Below are positions 34,444-42,816 of a DNA stretch of 64,000 nucleotides, one piece after another. Made by a program: the position numbers and the translations under genes. How positions within the stretch are numbered: the stretch's first letter is position 1; every line of letters begins with the position of its first letter. A model generated the notes under the pieces. That model was not told the DNA's origin. It did no database searches and saw nothing but the letters and a program-made list of their open reading frames with translations. This stretch comes from Gammaproteobacteria bacterium (GTDB lineage: Bacteria; Pseudomonadota; Gammaproteobacteria; Chromatiales; Chromatiaceae): positions 1 through 64,000 of the forward strand of contig JAGRGQ010000010.1 of NCBI GenBank assembly GCA_020445405.1. The letters are read 5' to 3'.

Positions 34444-36195
34444 TCAGCTGTAGGAGACTGAGCTGGAAGCACCGGCGGCATCGCTTTGGTCGATCTTGAA
34501 GTTCAGATCGCGCAGATTCGCCGTCAGTGTTGCCGTGCAGTTGTTGTTGCTCCACTTCAATTGCAGCATGTGTTCTTCGGTATCCGCGATCTCGAGCTCG
34601 CCGTCGAATGCAGGTGAGGTATTGCGTAGCCGCATCAGTTCGAGCTGATCCAGTACGACGGTTTGTTTGAGTCCCTGATCGATATCCTGCATGGTGAGTG
34701 TTGTGCGGTTTATCTCCTTATGCCCCGCGGTGGCGCCGCTGTCCGCCGCTGCGTAATTGTTTTTTCCCGCAAACAGGTCGAGGTACCACACTTGCGGAAT
34801 GCCCGGCGTGAACATCTGGATTGCGCGCGCAAGCCTTAATTTATTTTCGTCCTCACCCAGTGCACTGAAATATGTTGCGTTGACCTGATAGTAGGATATC
34901 TTCTTGCCGTCCGGTCCATACAGGTTCTTAACCCTGCCGCCCCGGTCCAATATTTTCTCAATGGCGGCGTCGATCTGAACGTCGGTCAGCAGCCCCGCCT
35001 TTGAAATCCCAAGTACCTCTTTCCCCCTTAAGTCGAGCACCGGGATACCGTCATGACACCCAAGCATGTTAACCGTGTTGATGCCCTTTTCGTAAACTTC
35101 ACTGATCCAGCCCAGAAGAGCCTTCGAATTGCCGCGGTCCAGTGCATCGATAACCAGGCCGGGCAGGAAAAAATCGTAGATCGGAAATCCCCTGTTCGCC
35201 ACCTCTTCATGCAGTCCGTAGCCGTATTCGGAATGTATTTCAGGTAGCAGGATCAGGTCATATTTTTCAGCCATCCCCTTCAGTCGCTCCAGATACTCCC
35301 AGGTACCGGGCTTGTTGAAGAAGTTTGTCATGCCGGGCTGTTTGTGAAGATAGGCAAAAGCATCGAGTCTGACCAGCCTGGTGCCGTAGCGGCGCAGCTT
35401 TTTCAGCGTCTGATCGTAAAACTCCCATACGCCTTCGGATCTGGCGTTCAGATCCATTTGCCCCAGATAATTTCGTTTACCTTCGACAACGGCCACGACA
35501 TCATCTCTAAAGCGCGCATCGCCACCCAAATCCACCTCTTTGAAATCCCGCTTCGCCCGGATTGCCTCATTCACCATCCCGGCGATAGCTTCTGTCTGCT
35601 CGGAAGTGATACCTTCGATTCCTGCCAGATCCGCGGGCTTGATCTCCTTATAGATCACTTCCTGATAGAAGGTATTCCAATAAGGTCTGTCGGAGCCATC
35701 CGGAAAACGCACTTTCAATATCGGGAGGCCCGGTTTCCTCATAAAAAGCTGCTGCAGGTAATCTTCCCGGGGTATGACATACCCGTCATCGCCCATCTCT
35801 CCGTGCTCGCCCCAGAACTCATTCCAGTCAATGAAAAAGTTTTTAAATTGGGATTTATCGCCGCTTATCAGCATATCCTGAAACTGGGGCGAGCCCACCG
35901 AAAGATGATTCAAAACCAGATCAAACTTCAGCATCACGTTCAGTTTTTCCAGTTCCTCCAGGTCATTTTCGGAGACAAGCTCTTCATTGAGATCGTAGTC
36001 GATAACTGAAAAGCCACGATCCAGATCACTGTTGAAAAACGTGGGAAGGATATAGAACAGAGAAAAGACATCCCTGAGTTCCGCCCTCTGGAGCATCCCA
36101 ACCGTATCGGCCAGACTCTCGCCGATGCTGTCCGGATAAGCGTTCAACATGACGCCGCCTGGCATTCTCTTGTCAGTCGATACCGCAGTGCCCAT
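34444..36195 (-). CDS. GH13_18 glucoside phosphorylase (sucrose/glucosylglycerol phosphorylase-like)
   Basis: A 583-residue cytosolic enzyme of GH13 subfamily 18, which reversibly splits an alpha-glucoside with phosphate to give glucose-1-phosphate. GGVMLNAYPDSIGESL and LPTFFNSDLDRGFSVIDY are the subfamily N-terminus; DLVLNHLS is region I, RLDAFAYLHK holds the nucleophile Asp, LLPEIHSEYG the acid/base Glu, and MLGCHDGIPVLDLRG the third acid. Characterised members act on sucrose, sucrose-6F-phosphate, glucosylglycerate or 2-O-glucosylglycerol (the last known from Marinobacter). The motif loops here do not let me choose, though a marine setting and a linked HAD phosphatase favour an osmolyte glucoside. 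AAGGGG precedes the ATG. Confidence 0.85.
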   Translation of the reverse strand: MGTAVSTDKRMPGGVMLNAYPDSIGESLADTVGMLQRAELRDVFSLFYILPTFFNSDLDRGFSVIDYDLNEELVSENDLEELEKLNVMLKFDLVLNHLSVGSPQFQDMLISGDKSQFKNFFIDWNEFWGEHGEMGDDGYVIPREDYLQQLFMRKPGLPILKVRFPDGSDRPYWNTFYQEVIYKEIKPADLAGIEGITSEQTEAIAGMVNEAIRAKRDFKEVDLGGDARFRDDVVAVVEGKRNYLGQMDLNARSEGVWEFYDQTLKKLRRYGTRLVRLDAFAYLHKQPGMTNFFNKPGTWEYLERLKGMAEKYDLILLPEIHSEYGYGLHEEVANRGFPIYDFFLPGLVIDALDRGNSKALLGWISEVYEKGINTVNMLGCHDGIPVLDLRGKEVLGISKAGLLTDVQIDAAIEKILDRGGRVKNLYGPDGKKISYYQVNATYFSALGEDENKLRLARAIQMFTPGIPQVWYLDLFAGKNNYAAADSGATAGHKEINRTTLTMQDIDQGLKQTVVLDQLELMRLRNTSPAFDGELEIADTEEHMLQLKWSNNNCTATLTANLRDLNFKIDQSDAAGASSSVSYS

Positions 36196-36930
36196 AGTAA
36201 CCCCTTGTGATAGTTAGCAGTTTATTTTTCACGGCCTCTTTAGAGGTCAGGTTATCGATGCCGCCCGCCCGACAGGGGGTGACCGGATATCAAGAACAAT
36301 CGAACAATTAGGAGACTACTCCGTTACAGTCATGTTGCTGCATAACCACATCGGGGAGAGTGGGTTGTCGGCTTGATGGACAGGCGCGGGTCTGACATTG
36401 TGCCGCCGCTGAACTTCGGTTTGGCCATATCCCGCCTTTCTCCCGATTTCCGGTATTAACCGTAACCGATCAACAATCCGCTCGGAGGCGATCCTGAGGA
36501 TGATCGGTTTGACGTGTTTTCGATAGCGCAGCATGGTCAATTTCGGCTTCCTGTCGGTACAGTCGAAAGACTCCCTGATGTTCCCTTATCCATCAGAACT
36601 GGAGCATTAACGGTTGTCAGCCTATACTTGTTGCTACTCTATCGGAGACGAAATACTTATGTGGAATCGTTTTGCCTGCCAGTGCCGCATCCACCTTGAA
36701 TCGAAATTCCACCGTTGCATAGCGTGAAGAAGGCTGCTGTTCTGGTTTTCTTGTGCTTTACAATCAAAAGGTTACGGCAAAAGTTTCCCTCTGTTTAACC
36801 GTCATTTAGCCCCAATCAGGGGACAAATGTCAACCCCGTTTAAAGGCAGTAATATTACTGTTTTCAAAAGGGTTTAGTTACTGTGGCGCAGTGGTATTCT
36901 TCGAGACCAAAATTTTCAGGGACCTTGGCT
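36196..36930. other. Long intergenic region between the phosphorylase and the DUF2934 gene
   Basis: About 735 bases between divergent genes. A 74-codon minus-strand frame (36316-36540) lacks a recognisable domain and a good start, so I do not call it. The part near the plus-strand gene is AT-rich and contains the palindrome at 36847-36860. Confidence 0.45.
36847..36860. promoter_or_regulatory. 14-bp perfect palindrome CAGTAATATTACTG
   Basis: A perfect self-complementary 14-mer, 70 bases before the start codon at 36931, suitable for a dimeric repressor or activator. Which protein binds is unknown. Confidence 0.4.
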
Positions 36931-37545
36931 ATGACTATGAATAGAGAAAATCCAGGCGTTGATAAGTATTCTCAGGAACGGATGTCAATCTCATCTGCAG
37001 CCGGCAGGAAAACAATCTCTTCCGCTGAACGTTGGTTGTTGATCACGGAAAAGGCATATAGCCGGATCCAGCGGCGCGGCTTCGTTGGCGGCGACCCCAT
37101 CGATGACTGGCTGGAGGCGGAGCGGGAGGTTGACACCATCTACGATACCGACGCCCGGCGCGCATTGATGCCGGCCGACGCACAAGTGCTGGTCGAAGCG
37201 GTAAAGGACGTTTTTGGCGGTTACAATCTGGGCCATCTGAACCTGGATGCCATTCTGGAAAAGCACCGCGATGCGCTGATAAGACTGGCCGAGCACAACA
37301 GCAGGCTGATTGAATTTACGTCTGAACTCGCGACCCGACAGGCGGCGGTGGTTCAGGATGCACTGAACCAGGCCATGGAGACGCTGCAAGCCTTCAGTCA
37401 GGGCAAGGTGAGTGTCGACGGTTTTGCCAGGCAGGCGGAACTGACAACGCGCGCGATGGAAAATCTAATGTCTTACTTCCAGGATTTGACAGAGTCGGCA
37501 ACCGGATCCCAGCCATCGCGAAAAAGTGACGTGGGCAACAGGTAA
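36931..37545 (+). CDS. DUF2934 domain protein with phasin-like helical C-terminus
   Basis: A 204-residue protein. Residues about 31-70 (ITEKAYSRIQRRGFVGGDPI, DDWLEAEREVD) match DUF2934, a short motif found in stress-related and PHA-associated proteins. The rest, about 90-190, is an uninterrupted amphipathic helical region rich in Ala, Gln and Leu (LATRQAAVVQDALNQAMETL) resembling phasins, the granule surface proteins. The frame also opens at GTG 36883; the ATG at 36931 has AGGGA upstream and is preferred. The fusion suggests a PHA-granule or stress-linked structural role, but that is inference. The small heat-shock genes follow about 470 bases later. Confidence 0.65.
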   Translation: MTMNRENPGVDKYSQERMSISSAAGRKTISSAERWLLITEKAYSRIQRRGFVGGDPIDDWLEAEREVDTIYDTDARRALMPADAQVLVEAVKDVFGGYNLGHLNLDAILEKHRDALIRLAEHNSRLIEFTSELATRQAAVVQDALNQAMETLQAFSQGKVSVDGFARQAELTTRAMENLMSYFQDLTESATGSQPSRKSDVGNR

Positions 37546-38013
37546 TTCAATTCATCGCACAGTCAGCGCAGGGGGGCGCTTAACGCCGGATCGTGTTTCC
37601 GTCAGCACCCCGGCGGGATAAAGCGCTTTTGATCATCTGCCAGCCGTTCCTGAGGCAAATGATTGTTTCGGTGCTGAGAAGCATACCGGAACAGCACGGA
37701 CAAAACGGCCACGGCCGCACAGGATCCTCCCCTCGCACAATTTCCCGCCCGCCGGCGATGAAGCCGGCGGCAGACTCGCCGCTTACAGAACCCCGACCCA
37801 ATCTTGAATTCGCCATCGTGCGCCGCCCGAAGCCAGCAAAGAGAACCGCGCTCCGGCAGCCTTCCGGGCAGGATCGTGCCCGCTTGGAACGGGGATGAAA
37901 TAGCGGGAGTCGCCGCACCGGGTTTTGACTCCACTTGAAAAGAAAAAATGGATCCATATATAAAAAACCAGAGTTTTTGGTCAGGTCAATGGACATCAAT
38001 AGGAGGTTCTGAA
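37546..38013. other. Intergenic region upstream of the heat-shock genes
   Basis: About 470 bases. It contains a GC-rich hairpin (CCGCCGGC / GCCGGCGG, about 37750-37771) and the RpoH-type promoter at 37934-37959. Open minus-strand frames here show no known domain and are not called. Confidence 0.5.
37934..37959 (+). promoter_or_regulatory. RpoH (sigma-32) type heat-shock promoter
   Basis: CTTGAAA (37934-37940), 13-base spacer, CCATAT (37954-37959), a close match to the sigma-32 consensus CTTGAAA-N11-16-CCCATnT. It lies 55 bases before the first Hsp20 gene, as expected for small heat-shock genes. Confidence 0.75.
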
Positions 38014-38457
38014 ATGTTCAGAAGTTTGAGTAATTTCGATGGTGGCCTGTTCGATGAGTTCAGGCGCCTGGAAAGGGATATGGAGCAGTTGTTCGGTTCC
38101 GGCCCCTGGCCCAATGGCATAAGGTCGGTGGCGCGCGGGACATATCCGCCCATCAATATAGGCAGCACGCCGGAACAGGTGGATGTTTACCTGTTCGCTG
38201 CGGGTCTGAATACAGAGAGCCTGGATATATCAATTCAGAAAAACCTGCTTACGATAGATGGTGAACGCCGATTGATCACCGAAGAGGGCGCCACCTACTT
38301 CCGCAGAGAGCGTTTCGACGACGCGTTTCACAGGATCGTCTCTCTGCCCGACGATGTCGATCCGGAAAAAGTGGATGCCAGCTACAGGGACGGTGTGTTG
38401 CGCATTACCATCCAGCGCCGCGAAGCAGCCAGGCCGCGCCAGATTGAAGTTAAGTGA
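38014..38457 (+). CDS. Small heat-shock protein, Hsp20/alpha-crystallin family
   Basis: A 147-residue ATP-independent holdase. The alpha-crystallin domain spans about residues 45-140, starting at PPINIGSTPEQVDVYLFAAG and closing with DGVLRITIQRREA, the usual beta-strand ending before a short C-terminal tail (no clear IXI motif, but RQIEVK at the end). The ATG is fixed by AGGAGG seven bases upstream. The gene is first of a tandem pair; the second follows 20 bases after the stop. A sigma-32-like promoter lies just upstream. The N-terminal arm is short and aromatic (FRSLSNFDGGLFDEF). Confidence 0.92.
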   Translation: MFRSLSNFDGGLFDEFRRLERDMEQLFGSGPWPNGIRSVARGTYPPINIGSTPEQVDVYLFAAGLNTESLDISIQKNLLTIDGERRLITEEGATYFRRERFDDAFHRIVSLPDDVDPEKVDASYRDGVLRITIQRREAARPRQIEVK

Positions 38458-38477
38458 TTCACGGGAGGGAAATTCAA

Positions 38478-38873
38478 ATGACCGAGAAAAAAGATGTGAA
38501 GGCGCAGGGTTCAAGTGCGTTATCGGAGGGAGGCGCGGGTGAACGGCCGATACGGATGCCGGTTGATATTTTTGAGGACGAGGGCGGAATCACCGTGCTT
38601 GCCGATATGCCGGGAGTGTCCCGGGAACGGCTCGATGTGCAGATCGACAACAATACGCTTTCGATTCAGGGAAGAACGGAGGTTACAATGCCGGCCGGGA
38701 TGGAAGCGCTCTACGCAGATGTACGCTCCACCCTTTATCAGCGCAGTTTCGCTTTGAGCAGCGAACTGGATGGCGGCAAAGCCGATGCAAGCCTCAAAGA
38801 CGGTGTATTGGCGCTGCGAATCCCCAAACGGGAGGAGCACAAGGCGCGCAAGATTGAAGTACGGACAGCGTGA
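38478..38873 (+). CDS. Small heat-shock protein, Hsp20/alpha-crystallin family, second copy
   Basis: A 131-residue Hsp20 with its alpha-crystallin domain at about residues 30-125 (RMPVDIFEDEGGITVLADMP, DVQIDNNTLSIQGR, DGVLALRIPKREE). It differs from the first copy and has an N-terminal arm of low complexity, so the two may form mixed oligomers. The ATG at 38478 has GGGAGGG upstream. It shares the operon and RpoH-type promoter with the preceding gene; a palindromic repeat follows its stop. Confidence 0.92.
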   Translation: MTEKKDVKAQGSSALSEGGAGERPIRMPVDIFEDEGGITVLADMPGVSRERLDVQIDNNTLSIQGRTEVTMPAGMEALYADVRSTLYQRSFALSSELDGGKADASLKDGVLALRIPKREEHKARKIEVRTA

Positions 38874-38904
38874 TTTTTCGCCGCTCCACCTGCGGAGAGG
38901 TATT

Positions 38905-38936
38905 GACGTCATCCCGGTGTTTACCGGGATGACGTC
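38905..38936 (+). repeat. Palindromic repeat GTCAT-CCGG family, full copy
   Basis: GACGTCATCCCGGT (38905-38918), loop GTTT, ACCGGGATGACGTC (38923-38936): a perfect 14-bp inverted repeat after the Hsp20 operon. It has no T tract, so it is better seen as a REP-like element than as a standard terminator, although it may still end or protect the transcript. Confidence 0.7.
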
Positions 38937-39141
38937 TGTTTGAATGAATATACACTTGCGTATGCGCTTTGTATGGGGTGGTGTTTATATTTTCTGCGAT
39001 GCTGCCGGTCCCGAAACGCACGTTTCAAATGAACTGAAGCAGTGCTAACGCAGATCGGTGCACGCGGATGAGCAGAGGTGGACGACCGGGAGTTTCCGAA
39101 AAAACTTCGGGCGGACGCGCACCCTGCCAGCGGCGCGTGGA

Positions 39142-39333
39142 TTACCGGGATTCTTGAAAGATCGCCTCAGCGCGGTTTTCGCGATAGCTTATTTCACTGT
39201 TTGCCTTTTGACTCGCGCCTTCCGCTTCACTGATATAGTGACTGAAGGCAGGAATGGCGATGCCGGCAAGCGAGGCAACTATCGCAACCGCGATCATCAA
39301 TTCTACCAGCGTGTAACCTTTTGCTTTTCTCAT
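39142..39333 (-). CDS. Very short type IV pilin-like protein (63 aa)
   Basis: The N-terminus is a classical class III prepilin: a six-residue leader MRKAKG, then YTLVELMIAVAIVASLAGIA with Glu5 and a Pro at mature position 22. Only 57 mature residues are left, with no globular pilin domain. It may be a truncated pilin gene or a genuinely minimal pilin; Geobacter PilA (61 mature residues) is similarly short and shares aromatic residues at 24 and 27. GGTGAAGAAA precedes the ATG at 39333; a longer frame starts at 39360. No other pilus gene adjoins it. Confidence 0.65.
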   Translation of the reverse strand: MRKAKGYTLVELMIAVAIVASLAGIAIPAFSHYISEAEGASQKANSEISYRENRAEAIFQESR

Positions 39334-39953
39334 TTTCTTCACCGTTAAGGGGTACGTCAAACTAACTGTCGGTTTCTTGACAGAGGTTACTGCAGAAACT
39401 GTGCCATGATTTTAAGTAATTGATTTATAAAGTGTATATTCTGATTCTTATAGAAGATTGTAAAATTTACAATTTATTTATGGGAATGCCGGCGGGCACT
39501 CCACCGGCAGTCCGGGGATCCAGCGCCAACAAATAAAGGGGATGATGTGCTGCCGGTTCCGGATCCGCCAGCGCACGGCGCAGGCGCAGGTTCCGCGGTT
39601 ACAGCGAGGAGAGATATCGCGGTGACGGTTTCGGCGGCGGTGGTCGCTGGTCTGCCGGTGAGCGCTTCGCGCACAACCGGTTCGGTTGGGCTGCTCGGAG
39701 GGAGTACCTCGGGAAACCTCACACTTTCGGATAGCGCCGTTCCGGTAAGGTTGCTGCTGCGGGCAGCGGCGTGTGTTGTTTACCCGCCGGGCGCGAAGTC
39801 GGTGGGTGGAAGCAACTGCTGGATGAACCGGTATAGAGAGAGCGTCAACAGTGGGTCGACAAATGATCAGCTTGCCTGGCGGGTTTGTAGGTACCGGCGG
39901 GGGTCGGTTGTCGGGAGTGCCGGAGGGGCGGCGTTTTCAGGACACAGCGGCGT
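39334..39953. other. Intergenic region without a clear gene
   Basis: About 620 bases. Bases 39400-39480 are AT-rich (likely pilin promoter on the minus strand). The part from 39480 to 39950 is GC-rich with open frames on both strands but no domain, no conserved start and Ala/Ser/Arg-biased translations; I call nothing there. It begins with an imperfect hairpin near 39482-39520. Confidence 0.4.
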
Positions 39954-42809
39954 TCAGGCGACGCAGAATTGCTCGCGTTTGCGCGCGAAGGCGACAAATT
40001 CAGATTCCGGCAATGGCCTGCTGAAGTGATAACCCTGCACACTGCGTACGCCGCAGGTTTGCAGAAACGCCGCCTGTTCCCGGGTTTCGACGCCTTCGGC
40101 GAGCAGCGAGATCCGCAACTGCAGCGCCAGCGTGCATACCGATTTGACAATCGCGACATCCCGCTCGTTGCCCGGTAGTTCGCTCACGAACAGACGGTCT
40201 ATCTTTAATTTATCCGCCGGCAGTGTTTTCAGGTATTTGAGTGACGCGTACCCGGTGCCGAAGTCGTCCACCGCGATGCGAACTCCCAATTCCCGCAATG
40301 CCGTCAACTTCTCCAGACTGGCATTAAAATCCTCGATCAGCGCGGTCTCGGTTACCTCCAGTTCCAGTTGCCGGGGCTGTATCCCGGTCTCGGCAATGAT
40401 CTCCGCGACGCCGGCGACAAAGTTCGGATCCTGCAGCTGCAGTCCGGAGACGTTTACCGCGACATACTCCAGATTCAGATTCTGCGCCTGCCAGCGCTTG
40501 AAATCGCGGCAAGCCCGCTTCAGGGTCCAGCTGCCGATGGCATCGATCTGTCCGGTCTGTTCCGCGATTTCGATGAAGTGGTTGGGCATGATCATGCCTT
40601 TTTCCGGGTGCGCCCAGCGGATCAGCGCTTCGCATCCGATGACGCTTCTGCTTTCCAGTTTAATGGAGGGCTGGTAGTAAAGCACGAACTCCTCTCTGGC
40701 GATGGCCTGCTTGAGTTCCTGTTCCGTATTCACTCTTGCGTTCAGTGCCTGTTGCAGTTCGTGGGAGTAGAAGGCACTGTTTCCGGAGCGGCCTGTTTTG
40801 GCCTGGTACATCGCCGCGTCGGCGTTTTTCAGCAGTGTGACGTAGTCGCTGCCGTCTTGCGGGAACAGACTGATGCCGGTGCTCGCGCTGATGCTGATGC
40901 GCCTTTCGCCGATGGAGAAAGGTTGCTGAAAAGTATCGTTGATACGGCCGACGACGCTCTCGACTATGCACTTGTCTGCCACCCCGGGGATGATCAGCAC
41001 AAATTCATCGCCCGCGAACCGGCTGAGAATCTCGTCCGGATGCAGGCAGCGTTTCAACCGTTCCGCCACCAGCCGCAGCAGCTCATCGCCCGCGACATGT
41101 CCCAACGAATCGTTAATCGTTTTGAAACGGTTCAGATCGAGGATGATCACGGCCAACGAACCGTTCTGCTCCTTTTGGGTCTCCACCAGCTCCTGCAGGC
41201 GTTGACTCATCATCAGGCGGTTCGGCAGGTCGGTGAGCGTATCGAAAAACGCCTGGTGCCGCAGGCGCTGCTGCAACAGGGCGTTGTCCAGTGCAATGGC
41301 CAGGATTTCACCCAACTGCCGCAGCAGCGTGAGCCGCTCGTCTTCCGGCTTTTTTATAAGCGGCAGACCGGAGAAAACGAGCAGCGCGAGGTGGGTTTCA
41401 TTGCGCCTCACAGGCAGCAACGTGGTCGGTGTCTCAGCGTCGGGTGTCAGTTGCGCGATAACCGGATAGCGCCGCAGCAATTCCGCACTTTCCGCCTGCT
41501 GGATCTCAGTCGGCAGGGCGTTGTTCAGATTCAACAGCTCAACCGCCGCGGGCGCCGGATGGCCGAACGTGGTGACCGGCCAGGCGATGCCCTGCCGCGC
41601 CCCGCCTGCGCCGGTCCAGAAAACCGCACCCATTTGCACCATCTCGACCAATCCGTCCAAATGAGTGAAGAGCACGCCCATAATGCGTTCCACCGTTTCG
41701 GCCTGCTGCAGCGCCTGGCTGATCCGGGTCAGCGTCTGCTGTTGCTGAAAATGGCGGCCCAGACGGGAGGCCATGTCGTTGAAGGAGTTCCCCAGCTCCT
41801 GGAATTCGTCGCTGCCGGTGAAAGCAACCCGGGTCATGAAAACACCGCTGGAGAGCGAGCGTGTCGCTTCCAGCAGCCGGCCCAGCGGATGGAGTGTCGC
41901 CCGAATCGAACGGATGCTGAGAAAAGTGATGAAAACCAGCGACAGCAGCATCACCAGAATCAGATTTTTACCGAAGCTCTGGGCCGGTGCCAACGCGCTG
42001 TCCGCGGGGATTCCGACCGCAATCGTCCACTGATTTACCTGATAGTGTGGTGCCAGGAAGAGCGACCAGGAGGCGGACAGGAACCCCTCGAGCAGCGTCT
42101 TCTCAACATCCGCCTGCATGTCGCCGGCGCGCTGATATTCCCGCTGATAGAGTTTGCCGATCCAGTACGCCGGGGGCTCGCGGTTGCAATAGAGGGGCGC
42201 GCCATACTCGCCGAGAATACAGATCAACTCCGGGCGCGATTCGAGCTGCTCCCTGTCCCACAGGCTCTCCGGATCGAGGCGCAGACCGAGCAGGGTGCCG
42301 TTGGGTTTCTCGGCGGACAGCGGAGAGAAGAGGTAGATTTCCAGCGCCTGCCGCTCACCCTTTGCCGGCGTGATCAACAGCGAAACCTTACCCGGTATGC
42401 GCTGGTGATAAATCTTATCCAGCAGCATCTTCCCCGTGGTGTCCAGGGTTCCGAAATAGTTTGTCACGCCGCCCTGTGGATCGATGCTGAACAGCGCCTC
42501 GACGTGCCGGCCGTGCAGCACCTCACTGGTCACCGGACCGCGGGAGAGGACGGTGCCGGGTTCATTGTTGACGACTCTGGCGTAGAGCTGCAGATTGTCG
42601 GTGAGGGACTGCAGCCGTTCGAACACATCCATACCGATACTCTTCGCGGTCTCCCTGGCCTGGTGGCTGCCCTGCTGCTGCAGTTCATCCTCGACCTGGT
42701 TGAGCGTGAGCAGCGCCAGCAGGATCAGCGGCAGCAGTGCGGCGGCTACGAACAGCGCTACGATACGGCTCGCAATACGGTTGTTGAAGGCGCGTCGGAA
42801 GATGCGCAT
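39954..42809 (-). CDS. Membrane sensor GGDEF-EAL protein, c-di-GMP turnover
   Basis: A 951-residue inner-membrane protein. Two helices (about 10-35 and 275-300) bound a periplasmic sensor region; then come HAMP (about 300-355), a GAF-like segment (about 360-510), GGDEF (about 530-690) and EAL (about 700-945). The cyclase motif is AGDEF (RFAGDEFVLI), an accepted active variant. The EAL site is intact: GCEALIRW, VNVSGLQL, ELEVTETALIE, VDDFGTGYASL, KIDRLF and AEGVETRE, so phosphodiesterase activity is expected. The start is ATG 42809, seven bases after the stop of a pseudopilin gene, so both are translated together. A longer frame into the pilin gene is rejected. Confidence 0.9.
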   Translation of the reverse strand: MRIFRRAFNNRIASRIVALFVAAALLPLILLALLTLNQVEDELQQQGSHQARETAKSIGMDVFERLQSLTDNLQLYARVVNNEPGTVLSRGPVTSEVLHGRHVEALFSIDPQGGVTNYFGTLDTTGKMLLDKIYHQRIPGKVSLLITPAKGERQALEIYLFSPLSAEKPNGTLLGLRLDPESLWDREQLESRPELICILGEYGAPLYCNREPPAYWIGKLYQREYQRAGDMQADVEKTLLEGFLSASWSLFLAPHYQVNQWTIAVGIPADSALAPAQSFGKNLILVMLLSLVFITFLSIRSIRATLHPLGRLLEATRSLSSGVFMTRVAFTGSDEFQELGNSFNDMASRLGRHFQQQQTLTRISQALQQAETVERIMGVLFTHLDGLVEMVQMGAVFWTGAGGARQGIAWPVTTFGHPAPAAVELLNLNNALPTEIQQAESAELLRRYPVIAQLTPDAETPTTLLPVRRNETHLALLVFSGLPLIKKPEDERLTLLRQLGEILAIALDNALLQQRLRHQAFFDTLTDLPNRLMMSQRLQELVETQKEQNGSLAVIILDLNRFKTINDSLGHVAGDELLRLVAERLKRCLHPDEILSRFAGDEFVLIIPGVADKCIVESVVGRINDTFQQPFSIGERRISISASTGISLFPQDGSDYVTLLKNADAAMYQAKTGRSGNSAFYSHELQQALNARVNTEQELKQAIAREEFVLYYQPSIKLESRSVIGCEALIRWAHPEKGMIMPNHFIEIAEQTGQIDAIGSWTLKRACRDFKRWQAQNLNLEYVAVNVSGLQLQDPNFVAGVAEIIAETGIQPRQLELEVTETALIEDFNASLEKLTALRELGVRIAVDDFGTGYASLKYLKTLPADKLKIDRLFVSELPGNERDVAIVKSVCTLALQLRISLLAEGVETREQAAFLQTCGVRSVQGYHFSRPLPESEFVAFARKREQFCVA

Positions 42810-42816
42810 GCCGCTC

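Noticed and set aside
36316-36540. 74-codon minus-strand ORF in an intergenic region
   Set aside because: No ribosome binding site, no domain and ordinary length for chance; left uncalled.
37580-37999. 139-codon minus-strand ORF upstream of the heat-shock genes
   Set aside because: Overlaps the RpoH-type promoter and the first bases before the Hsp20 leader; Arg/Cys-rich translation without a family.
39474-39950. Overlapping open frames on both strands
   Set aside because: Ala/Ser/Arg-biased translations, no domain and no credible start; could be a decayed gene but nothing supports it.
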